Shown here one piece after another: positions 56,620 through 64,000 of a DNA stretch of 64,000 nt; within the stretch, counting starts at the first letter, position 1, and every line of letters begins with the position of its first letter. This stretch comes from Lytechinus variegatus (taxonomy: Eukaryota; Echinodermata; Echinoidea; Temnopleuroida; Toxopneustidae), in the NCBI RefSeq assembly GCF_018143015.1, contig NC_054744.1, positions 3,679,059 through 3,743,058 of the forward strand, written 5' to 3'. Made by a program: the position numbers and the translations under genes. The notes under the pieces were generated by a model. The model had not been told where the DNA came from. It did not search any database and saw only the letters and a list, made by a program, of their open reading frames with translations.

Positions 56620-57278
56620 GAGTAGCTGTTACATATATCATTTTGTTAAGTTGCTTTAGCTGCATACAGCTGTGATTTTGGATTATGTCTCTTTCCTGAT
56701 ACAATTTATAGGGGCCTATGCTATGTTTATTTGTTTCGATTGTCTACAATGTCATTTGATTTGTGCATTTGTTATATTATTTTGTATGATATAATTCATT
56801 TGAAGTGAATGATCGGATCACTGCAAAAAAAAACGTCTAAACAAAAAGTTGGGTATAAATAAAATTTACCTGTCTCCATATATATTCTTTTCCAAAAACA
56901 AAAATCTGGCTGGACCTAACCCCTTTTTATTATAAAAGTGATTTTTCTTTCCCATTTTAGTTCACTTTTTAATGGGAATTTCAACTTTTCTTTGGCATCA
57001 TATCATAGAGCTATACTAAAAACCTATACATTGAGACATAAATTAATCAAATTTAATTGAAAATGGACCTAACCCCTTTTGCAAGTGAGCTCTTCATTTG
57101 TAACCCCCCCCCCTCGGCCAATCTCTGATTTACCACCGGTGTTGATCACGGGGTGAGGGATATCCGCCCAATATTTCAGGTGGGGAAGTGCGCCGTGTAT
57201 TATCATCCCCCAATAGAATTAAAGACAGTCGAACATTTTATTATTTTATAGTGAATCATATGACAAGTATGATCATCA
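56620..57278. other. Non-coding stretch
   Basis: No gene recognised. The phrase ACCTAACCCCTTTT occurs twice (about 56914 and 57065) around a partial inverted repeat. Confidence 0.4.
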
Positions 57279-57424
57279 GGGGCGGATCCGTGATTTTCAA
57301 AAAGGGGGGAGGCACATTTACCCGAGGAAAAATTGACAAGCAAACAGACAAAAAGAAAAAAAGTCTACACTTTCAAAGGGGGGGGGGGCACGGGCCGGCT
57401 TTGCCCCCACTGGATCGGCCAGTG
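57279..57424. mobile_element. MITE with GGGCGGATCC-like ends
   Basis: About 146 bp, from AGGGGCGGATCCGTGATTTT to CCCACTGGATCGGCCAGTGA. The G run at 57378-57389 and C-rich CGGGCCGGC block resemble 53509-53724. Confidence 0.55.
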
Positions 57425-57464
57425 ATGATCACGATGATAAGGAGGAAGTATATACAAGGTTTTC

Positions 57465-57590
57465 AAGATCAGTAGCGGATCGTGACCCGGAGGAGACAAA
57501 GCATGGGGGGGCACTGCATTGTTTGTGAACAATGCCGCCCCCCAATGCTTTGTCTCCTCGGGGTCACGGTCCGCCACTGATCAAGATCAT
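57465..57590. mobile_element. Compact hairpin element, about 50-bp arms
   Basis: AGCGGATCGTGACCCGGAGG plus AGACAAAGCATGGGGGGGC pairs with GCCCCCCAATGCTTTGTCTC plus CTCGGGGTCACGGTCCGCC across a short TTGTTTGTGAACAA loop. It is flanked by AAGATCA-type words on both sides. A near-perfect foldback. Confidence 0.85.
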
Positions 57591-57812
57591 GATGATAGCA
57601 AGGCTATTAACTGCCCCATATACATCATGGTGACTATCCTGAATTTTCTTATCTCGTTATTGAATGAAAAAAACAGAGTCCTTTAACATTTATTTTAACA
57701 AATGGCAGGAGAAAAATAATCCAGGAAGAAATAGAATAAAATGTCCATCATCATTTTTTTTATACATAACTTTTGAAAAATAAAGAAAACAATTACAGAG
57801 TCCTCGTAACCA

Positions 57813-58345
57813 AGCCCCGGGGGGGGGGCACTCAGTATATAATGCATAGTGGGTATGTGCCGCGGAGGGGACCCCCACTTTTACACTCGAATTTGCGTTC
57901 CAAGGCATACTGTCTTATTGAGGAAAAAGCACAAAGAAAGCCGCTCCAAGACCAAGGCATACCATTTTCTTCTTATCGAGAAAAAAATAAGACAGAAATC
58001 CGCTCCAAAGCTTCGCATATTTTTCGTTACGCCGTTCCGGTCGCATTGATCTGCTGGAGTGAGCTGCAATTTTGGTAAAAAGCGGCCGCAGAGCGCTATC
58101 CGATCATCGCCTCTGCTAGCTGCATCATGCACGCATGCCCGTTCCGTAGGGATGCATACGGACTCGGTGATCCGTTCCAAGGACCCCCGTTTTTACAAAC
58201 TTTTGTAGTTCCGAAGCCCGTTCCGAGGACCCTCCTTTTTACAATAAGCCCGCTCCAAGCCCCCGTTTTTCGTCGCGGCCGGCCCGCGGCACACGTACAC
58301 CCCTACCACTTTTTGGGTCGAGTGCCCCCCCCCCTCCGGAACCAA
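57813..58345. mobile_element. Foldback with GGGGGGGCACTC ends
   Basis: About 530 bp. GGGGGGGCACTCAGTATAT at the left and GGGTCGAGTGCCCCCCC at the right are inverted, as are GTGGGTATGTGCCGCG / CGCGGCACACGTACACCC. The interior repeats CCGTTCCGAGGACCC- and GCCCGCTCCAAG-type phrases. It lies directly upstream of the DNAI1 promoter. Confidence 0.75.
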
Positions 58346-58537
58346 GCGCCCGGAATGTTTTACCACGTACCCCTTAGGAATGTCACTTCAAGTTTGTAAA
58401 AGTATTTGGTTTAGGTTGTAAAATCAAAGCAGTGGCAAAAATAGTCATTTTTCTCAACTCAACACAAGAAAGAAGGAAGAGAAATAAATCCCTGATAAAT
58501 CGAGTACGAGTCGTCGGAGAAAAAAAACATGATCGCA

Positions 58538-58549
58538 CGCGCATGCGCA
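58538..58549. promoter_or_regulatory. NRF1 binding site
   Basis: CGCGCATGCGCA is an exact match to the palindromic NRF1 consensus (YGCGCATGCGCR), a common core-promoter element of animal housekeeping and ciliary genes. It lies about 110 bp before the DNAI1 ATG. Confidence 0.7.
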
Positions 58550-58563
58550 GTTTCCTTAACAAC
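58550..58563 (+). promoter_or_regulatory. X-box-like RFX site (imperfect)
   Basis: GTTTCC-TT-AACAAC fits the RFX X-box layout (GTNRCC, spacer, RGYAAC) with one mismatch in each half. It abuts the NRF1 site. RFX factors drive many ciliary genes, including vertebrate dynein-arm genes. The match is imperfect. Confidence 0.4.
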
Positions 58564-58653
58564 AGACTTTGGCTTCCGTGGTCACTGTGAGTCGATACGA
58601 CAACTATTTTTTCTGTAATATTATGCAATAATTAACTATTTACTTGAGGAGGA

Positions 58654-58683
58654 ATGCCAGTGAAGTCGACCAAAACAAAAGGG
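58654..58683 (+). CDS. DNAI1: DNAI1 coding exon 1 (axonemal dynein intermediate chain 1)
   Basis: ATG in the context GAGGAATGC opens MPVKSTKTKG and ends at GGG/GTAATA, phase 0. It joins in frame to the exon at 59921, giving a basic, low-complexity N-terminus typical of this family. No other ATG exon between the promoter block and exon 2 fits better. The protein is the WD-repeat intermediate chain of the ciliary outer dynein arm, which helps anchor the arm to the doublet microtubule. The first intron is 1237 bp and begins with a CpG-rich stretch (about 58750-58920) that may hold regulatory sites. Confidence 0.7.
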
Positions 58684-59920
58684 GTAATATATTCTTTGTA
58701 TTTTTACTTATGATTAATTCAATATCACTTGATAATTTTAAGGGTTTAGCGGCCTCCTTTGCCTCGGCTGACAGAGTCGGTAACAACAGCTGCAGAGTGC
58801 CAGAGGGAGACAGTGCAGAAACGGAGCGGCAACAAACGGCAGCCCGATCGGTACCCGGTAAAATAAGCCTCGCTTTGGCCTAGGCCAAGGCTAGGGAAGC
58901 CGCGCGTAGCTCCACGCCTCAAATATAAGTGTGTTCTTTTGTTCATTAAAAAAAGATTGGAAGATAAACAGAATTGAAAGAGTGCCCATGGTTTTGTTTA
59001 TTTTTTAATGGTCCTTATCGTGAAATTTGCCGCTCTCTCTCTTGTGTGCGCTCGTTGTGTACAACTACAAAGTCAATGGGAGTGGAAAGTCACTGCCGTT
59101 GACAAAATAAATGGCAGTGAATGAACTGGTGACATAAACCACGATAATGCCTTTTAATGCAACTTGTCTGTGCGTGCCAGTGCGAGTGTCGGTGACACTG
59201 TGCTGCCTGGTGAGTGGTTAACTGTCTTGACTTAAGTTGAGAATTGAGTGACCAATTCATGCAAGTTGCAATGATTTGATTGAATAACTTGTCTCGAGGC
59301 TTGACTTGAGTCTTAGACACTGACACAGTGAGTGAGAGTGATTAGTGGACTGTTGTTGTTGTTGTTGTTATCTTGGGTTTTAAGGTGCGTACAATTCAGA
59401 TATGAATTTACGCCTAGGATTAATTTGTCTTATTTTGTGGTTATACATGTATATTATTATTAGAAAATGCACTTTCCAATCTTACGGTAGACTTGAAGAA
59501 AGACTCCTAAATATTTAGACTTATGTTTGACTATTTTTAATTGATTAATGTCTCATGATTGTTTTATAACAGACAAATTTCGAAAATTGAATTTGGATTA
59601 AGCTTTGCCTTTAGTTTGGTAGACTTTTTATCAAAGAAATTCATGCTTTAATCTTTAGTCCAATTTGGTGTGCAGACATGTCCCATGGGCCCCTTTCATA
59701 CAATTAACAGTTTGTAATTTTATCACAATTTAAGGGCTAGTAGACCTACTGATTTTTTTATAAATAAAAAAAAATGCTGCCTTAAACTTTTGCTTTTTAT
59801 GCCATTTAATAGGTCTAGGTAAGATGAAAGTTGTTCATTAGTTTTTGTGTGCAACTTTGTTCAAAATATTCTGTCCTTGTTCAATTAAAATATGTTATCT
59901 TCCTTTGTTTTACCATGTAG

Positions 59921-60004
59921 GGTTCCACCCAAGGTGGAAGCCAAGCTGGTGGAGCCAGTACCCTAAAGGTTAATAAAGCCAGAGCACCAGCAAAGGGCAA
60001 GAAG
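59921..60004 (+). CDS. DNAI1: DNAI1 coding exon 2
   Basis: 84 nt, 28 codons, between acceptor TTTACCATGTAG and donor AAG/GTGAGT. It encodes GSTQGGSQAGGASTL and a lysine-rich end (KARAPAKGKK). The composition, a Gly/Ser-rich then basic linker, is variable between species, and the exon is called from its splice sites, phase and position between exon 1 and the conserved exons. Intron 2 (60005-60957) begins with a 150-bp GA-rich simple tract (about 60035-60180) and carries a small MITE at 60549-60694. Confidence 0.8.
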
Positions 60005-60034
60005 GTGAGTAATAAAAAGTAGCTTGAAATAGGT

Positions 60035-60180
60035 TAGAGAGGAAAAGAGAGAGACAGAGAGAAAAAAAGAGAGGAGAGGAGAGAGGATAAGACAGAGGAG
60101 AGGAAAGGAAAGGAAGAAGGAAGGAAGGAAAGAAAGAAAGAGAGAAAGAGAAGAGGGAGGAAAAGGGGAGAAAAAATGAG
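60035..60180. repeat. GA-rich simple tract
   Basis: Purine-only run of GAGA/GGAA/AAAG words in DNAI1 intron 2. Open frames read across its complement are artefacts. Confidence 0.9.
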
Positions 60181-60548
60181 GGCAGGGCTTGATGGATACA
60201 TACATGATTCTGGAATGATGTTAAGCAAGTTTCTTTTTTGGTACGCTGTACATGAAGGTGTTATCCTGCTTTCCTGATTAACCATGGCTAGTAATTTAGA
60301 AAATCATTTTATCTCTTTATTTATCTTCTTTCTTATAGTTATCATAACAGATTTTGAAGGTGCACTTTTGATTGACTTTAGTCATATGTACACAGATTTA
60401 AGCCAATATCATTTTTGATCACCATGACAATTATTAGAATAAAATATAATATTCAGAAAAGTGGCACAGGATATCAAAAATTTTGTTGTATTGTTTTAAA
60501 ATTTTGTTTGTCTGTAGACAGAATTGCTTTTATCTCTTAACAGAAAGA

Positions 60549-60694
60549 GGGCCCATTGCAGAAAGAGTTGCAATCAAACGCAACTCAAAAAATCTCGCGC
60601 AACTTGATTTTCAGCCATTGAAGCACCCGTATTTTGTACCTGCGATTGATACTTTGACTTGCGTTTAAACGCAGCTTTTTCTGCAACAAGCCCC
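60549..60694. mobile_element. Small MITE, GGGGCCCGTTGCAGAAAGAGTT family, copy 2
   Basis: A 146-bp copy of 45655-45785 in DNAI1 intron 2, with ends GGGCCCATTGCAGAAAGAGT and CTGCAACAAGCCCC. It has a small internal insertion (GCACCCGTATTTTGTACC). Confidence 0.8.
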
Positions 60695-60957
60695 AGTTGA
60701 TTCTTATAGTTTACCTCAGTGGACTGTAATCATGTAGCTACTTGGCATTTCTAAAGGGAAAATTGATATGATAAGGGTGAAATTTGTAACGTCTTGGATG
60801 ATGGAACAATCTTATAGAATTGTTCAGAAAATATTGGATGTTAATGTTATAAAAGCATTCATAATCTTTTTGAACCTGTTACACTTGTGTGTATGTGTAA
60901 GACAAGACCCCGGTGCACCATTAATGTTAAATTATTTGTTTTATTATTTTTTGAAAG

Positions 60958-61011
60958 GATGATGATGACGCCACAGAGGCGGGAGAACATGGCGGTGAGG
61001 AGTGGATGCAG
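60958..61011 (+). CDS. DNAI1: DNAI1 coding exon 3
   Basis: 54 nt, 18 codons, acceptor TTTTTTGAAAG, donor CAG/GTAAGC. It encodes DDDDATEAGEHGGEEWMQ. The acidic stretch followed by E-W-x-Q corresponds to the conserved acidic segment ending DEWAQ in vertebrate DNAI1. Phase 0 on both sides. Intron 3 is 490 bp. Confidence 0.9.
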
Positions 61012-61501
61012 GTAAGCTTGATTTCTTTCCAATTCAAAAGAAAAAATACCCCTAAACATTTTTTTAATCACTTTAACATTGTCAAACTATATGGTATTTT
61101 TAGGCATAGGCTGCACCTTTGTTGGTTTATACTTGTTGCAGTAATGGTGAAACACAGTGTTTGGAAACTCTGCATAGTTTTGTCACTTTTAAGTTCTATG
61201 CATTTTGTCACCTTTTAAATGTATTTTTTTTCAATATACATGTAAATGATATGCTTTTTGGATTACTTTTAATTGTAATACAGTTTTAATATCCATTTTT
61301 CAATGCAATGTGTATTTACTTTTTTGAAACACATGTATTTACTTTTGTTGAAATTCAGCTTCACTCTTTTTATATCTCAATAAATGGAGATTAAAGAATA
61401 ATTGCTTCAGCTTTTGAAAGCAATGTGTGTCTGCATTTTGAGTGATATATTGTACTTATTATTCATTAAGTACTATTTGTTTTCTTCCTATCTTTCTGCA
61501 G

Positions 61502-61549
61502 ACAAAGTCTCTGATAAAGCCAGATGATCAGCTGGAGTTGAATGAACAA
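61502..61549 (+). CDS. DNAI1: DNAI1 coding exon 4
   Basis: 48 nt, 16 codons, acceptor CTATCTTTCTGCAG, donor CAA/GTAAGA. It encodes TKSLIKPDDQLELNEQ, matching the conserved RPPDQLELT-type segment of DNAI1. Phase 0. Intron 4 is 1727 bp and contains the hairpin 61927-62110 and the inverted-repeat element 62548-63052. Confidence 0.92.
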
Positions 61550-61926
61550 GTAAGACCAAGATGGATTTTATCTTTTAATCCTAACCTGTCTAAAAACCAT
61601 TGTTTTTTGTATTATATATAGTCACATGTCCATGTTTCCCCCCATCTGAATCAAATGGAATTTTGGTCAAGTTTATAATTGTAGGTCACATTTGATCACT
61701 GAGTTAGGAAGATATTGAAATTGTTATCTAAGTTTATTTAATTTAAAGTATGTTGATGTTTGCAAATTCGCAAATACATATAGGAACAGAAATCCCCTAG
61801 TCCTCTACAAGCATACAAAGCTTAGCAGTCATTGCAGAAGAAGATCCTTACGATTGATTGCATTGACTAGAATTTACAATCAATCTTGAAAAATCAATTT
61901 TATGTTCAATCGCTATTTGTGTTACT

Positions 61927-62110
61927 GGATCCAGGTGGGTGTTTCATAAAGCTGTTCGTAAGATAAGAACGACTTTAAGAACGACTGGTGATCCTTTCTT
62001 TTGGTAAATGGTATACACCATAGGCGATGGTTTAGTGCGTAAGAAAGGATCACCAGTCGTTCTTAAAGTCACTCTTAACTTACGAACAGCTTTGTGTTAC
62101 GGGATCCTGG
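61927..62110. mobile_element. Hairpin MITE in DNAI1 intron 4
   Basis: Arms GTTCGTAAGATAAGAACGAC... AGAACGACTGGTGATCCTTT and AAAGGATCACCAGTCGTTCT...CTTACGAACAGCTTTGTG are near-perfect complements of about 70 bp. Outer ends are GGATCCAGG and GGGATCCTGG. Related fragments lie near 977-1020 and 1310-1440. A worn relative of 41627-41758 abuts on the left (about 61800-61930). Confidence 0.8.
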
Positions 62111-62547
62111 CTTGGCAATGAGGATTAATGTTCCACTTATCAGCACTCTTGCATCAATTCAGTGTTTATATCAAGGTAGCTCTCATATGAACCATTGTGG
62201 CAGTAATTTTTCATAGACAGTTTGCTCTCAGCACATCAGATCACCTGAATTATAAAGTAGTTTGTAACTGTTTTCAGCGATGATTACTGACAAAGCACTT
62301 TGTGAAACGTTCACATAGACCTTGCTATCCTGAGGCCTCTGCACATCACTGCATGCATTGCAAAACATGATTGAAAAAAAAATCTCACATGTTTCTGCCC
62401 CACTCTGCTTCACTCAAGTACATATTGGCCAAATACATACAATTAAGCCTTTCTCCCAATGAAGACTGAAGGTATTGGGCTTCTTGTCTTAAACAAATCT
62501 GGGGTAACACACAAATTTAGATTCCTGTTACAACGGGATGTATGATG

Positions 62548-63052
62548 GGGGGACCTAAAGCTACGCACTTTGTTTACAAACGATAGAAACTATGCCAATT
62601 TTAATATTTGAACAAATTATCTGTCGCTAACTTGTGGCAAATATTCTAAAGATCATTAAGCAAGAACAAAATATCACAAAACTCACTAATACGAAAATCC
62701 CGCCGTGTTTTCCGAACACCTCTTGAATTCGCCGCCCGATGTTAGAAGGGGTCCTAAAGCTACGCACTCGATTTATCATGCAGAAAAATAGAATTTCCTG
62801 TGCCTCAATTTCTAAAATATGTTCATGCTATTATAGGATAATATGAAATTAAAGAGAATATAGCTCAAAAAAAGTTGTGGGTGTTCTCTGCATTTAGAGA
62901 TTTACTGCAGCCTCTGTAGAAAAAATTGAATAGGAATCGTTCGTCACTCTGCAGTCACAATTCAACACAAAGTGCGCATTTGCCATTAAGAACTGCATGC
63001 GCGATGAGTGGTGCGTAGCTTTAGGACCCGCGCAGCTTTAGGACCCCCTACC
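62548..63052. mobile_element. Inverted-repeat element with CTAAAGCTACGCAC words
   Basis: CTAAAGCTACGCACT occurs directly at about 62557 and 62753. GTGCGTAGCTTTAG lies inverted at about 63010, followed by a second GCAGCTTTAGGACCCCC end. Ends GGGGGGACCTAAAGC / GCTTTAGGACCCCC bound about 505 bp in DNAI1 intron 4. Non-coding. Single copy here, with a duplicated internal end. Confidence 0.7.
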
Positions 63053-63276
63053 ATATAGATTTCAATTACATTTTTGGGGAAATACATTGAAATATTGGGA
63101 ATAAGGTATGAAATAAAATACAACAGTCAGCATGCTTTTTATTTATAGCATTCAATATTTTTGTAATTGTCAATAGATGTATGCCAATGGAGCATGATAT
63201 TAAAAGTTGATGTTTAAGATTTCAGATGGTATTCAGAGCTGATCGTTACACTTCATTTTCTATTTTTACCCAACAG

Positions 63277-63357
63277 GAGCTGAAGGAAGAGTTCACCAGG
63301 ATCCTAACTGCCAACAATCCTCATGCTCCACAAAATATCGTCAGATACAGCTTCAAG
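63277..63357 (+). CDS. DNAI1: DNAI1 coding exon 5 (most conserved)
   Basis: 81 nt, 27 codons, acceptor TTTTTACCCAACAG, donor AAG/GTAAGT. It contains [19 protein letters not shown], an N-terminal signature nearly invariant in DNAI1 from urchin to human, and is the basis for naming the gene. Phase 0. The protein ends here at residue 99 of the predicted chain. The rest, including the WD-repeat propeller that docks the light chains and heavy chains, lies beyond the right edge. All five exons are whole codons long. Confidence 0.96.
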
Positions 63358-63770
63358 GTAAGTCAATTAGCCACTGCCACTACCGGCGTGTGCAAGTTCT
63401 CATGCAGGCAAGTGAATAGGGGATATCACATTCTCTTGATATGCCTACATTCTTTCTATTATGATAAATTCACATTAACTGCCATTGAGATGTGCTGTTG
63501 AGCCCAGGGTTGGTCCCAGCCAGATGAGACACAATGCAATTTCAGGGGCCATATTGTTTTTGCACTATCACCAGATAGGAGGCCTCCCAAACTTTTGTGT
63601 CTAATCCGGCTGGATCTGCGCCTGGTTCATTGAATCTACTTTGATTTTTAATTTTGCAGCGATGAACCCACAGCTGGTCATGTTCTCAAGTCTTATCCAT
63701 ACAGTGCTTTCATACAAAATGAAAATTGTCACAATTTTTTTCTTTTTATTTGTGTAGAAGTCAAGTATTA

Positions 63771-64000
63771 TGGGCAAGTTAATAAGTCTCTGGACTATGA
63801 GCCACAAGGCCTGGGGGTTCTAATCCCACCGTAGCACTCGCATCCTTTGGCAACGCATTTATCAACATTTGCCACTCTCCACCCAGGTGAAATAAATGGG
63901 TATCCGGAATGAATTCCTTTAATGCTTGAGCGCCCGATCAAGGTAGCTACGATAAAGCCAGGGTAATGATAATTTTATATTAAGCAGGGGTTGCTGGAAG
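63771..64000 (+). mobile_element. tRNA-derived SINE (runs to the window edge)
   Basis: Same family as 19598-19872 in plus orientation. The head is AATAAGTCTCTGGACTATGA with CTGGGGGTTCTAATCCCACC as B box. The body has GCCACTCTCCACCCAGGTGA and GAATTCCTTTAATGCTTGAG, then GATAAAGCCAGGGTAATGAT. The tail is at or past the edge. It lies in the fifth DNAI1 intron. Confidence 0.75.

Larger units (their letters stand above)
58400..58653 (+). promoter_or_regulatory. DNAI1: DNAI1 promoter and 5' UTR region
   Basis: The interval between the foldback 57813-58345 and the start codon, containing the NRF1 and X-box-like motifs. No TATA box was seen near the expected start. The transcription start cannot be fixed from sequence alone. 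The region is short because a repeat begins only about 310 bp upstream of the ATG. Confidence 0.6.

Noticed and set aside
58750..58920. Alternative coding exon in the CpG-rich part of DNAI1 intron 1
   Set aside because: No acceptor/donor pair in phase with exons 1 and 2, and exon 1 joins exon 2 directly in frame.
60034..60285. Minus-strand Ser/Leu/Phe-rich membrane-like frames
   Set aside because: Complement of a GA-rich simple tract inside a DNAI1 intron.

Overview
The window is animal nuclear DNA, AT-rich and mostly non-coding, with short phase-0 exons, long introns and a very dense population of small inverted-repeat transposons and SINEs. The palindromic words TACATGTA and TAGGCCTA recur throughout. 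Together with the repeat types and a deuterostome-type retrotransposon, this suggests an echinoderm, most likely a sea urchin. The species call is inference; no taxonomic marker gene is present.

Two things can be named with confidence. (1) A complete Ty3/gypsy-class LTR retrotransposon at 22068-28476 on the minus strand: two identical 187-bp LTRs, a tRNA-Pro-type primer site, a polypurine tract and one intact 1531-codon Gag-Pol frame. Its pol domains run protease, integrase, reverse transcriptase, RNase H. Integrase before RT is the hallmark of the Gmr1-like lineage. Its capsid region resembles the vertebrate SCAN domain. (2) The 5' end of an axonemal outer-arm dynein intermediate chain gene (DNAI1) on the plus strand from 58654 to beyond the right edge. 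Five coding exons give the first 99 residues. A perfect NRF1 site and an RFX X-box-like motif lie about 90-115 bp before the start codon.

Layout: 1-14000 is repeat-rich, with two unidentified candidate exons on the minus strand (5282-5525 and 13432-13593) and a possible first coding exon at 14137-14150 below a GC-rich promoter-like block. 14761-22067 is MITEs, SINEs and short tandem repeats. 22068-28476 is the retrotransposon. 28477-35500 holds more repeats, including a five-unit tandem array in which every unit carries a nuclear-receptor DR1 word. 35511-36525 may be a two-exon gene for a short secreted peptide with a MITE in its intron. 36526-55300 is gene-poor, with several foldback families and a 400-bp TAG/CAG microsatellite. 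55328-56081 holds a SINE with a 7SL-like head and the 3' end of a LINE. 57279-58345 is a cluster of GC-rich foldbacks just upstream of DNAI1.

There is no operon-like gene interaction here. The biology is one ciliary motor gene and a landscape of transposons, one of which looks recently active.
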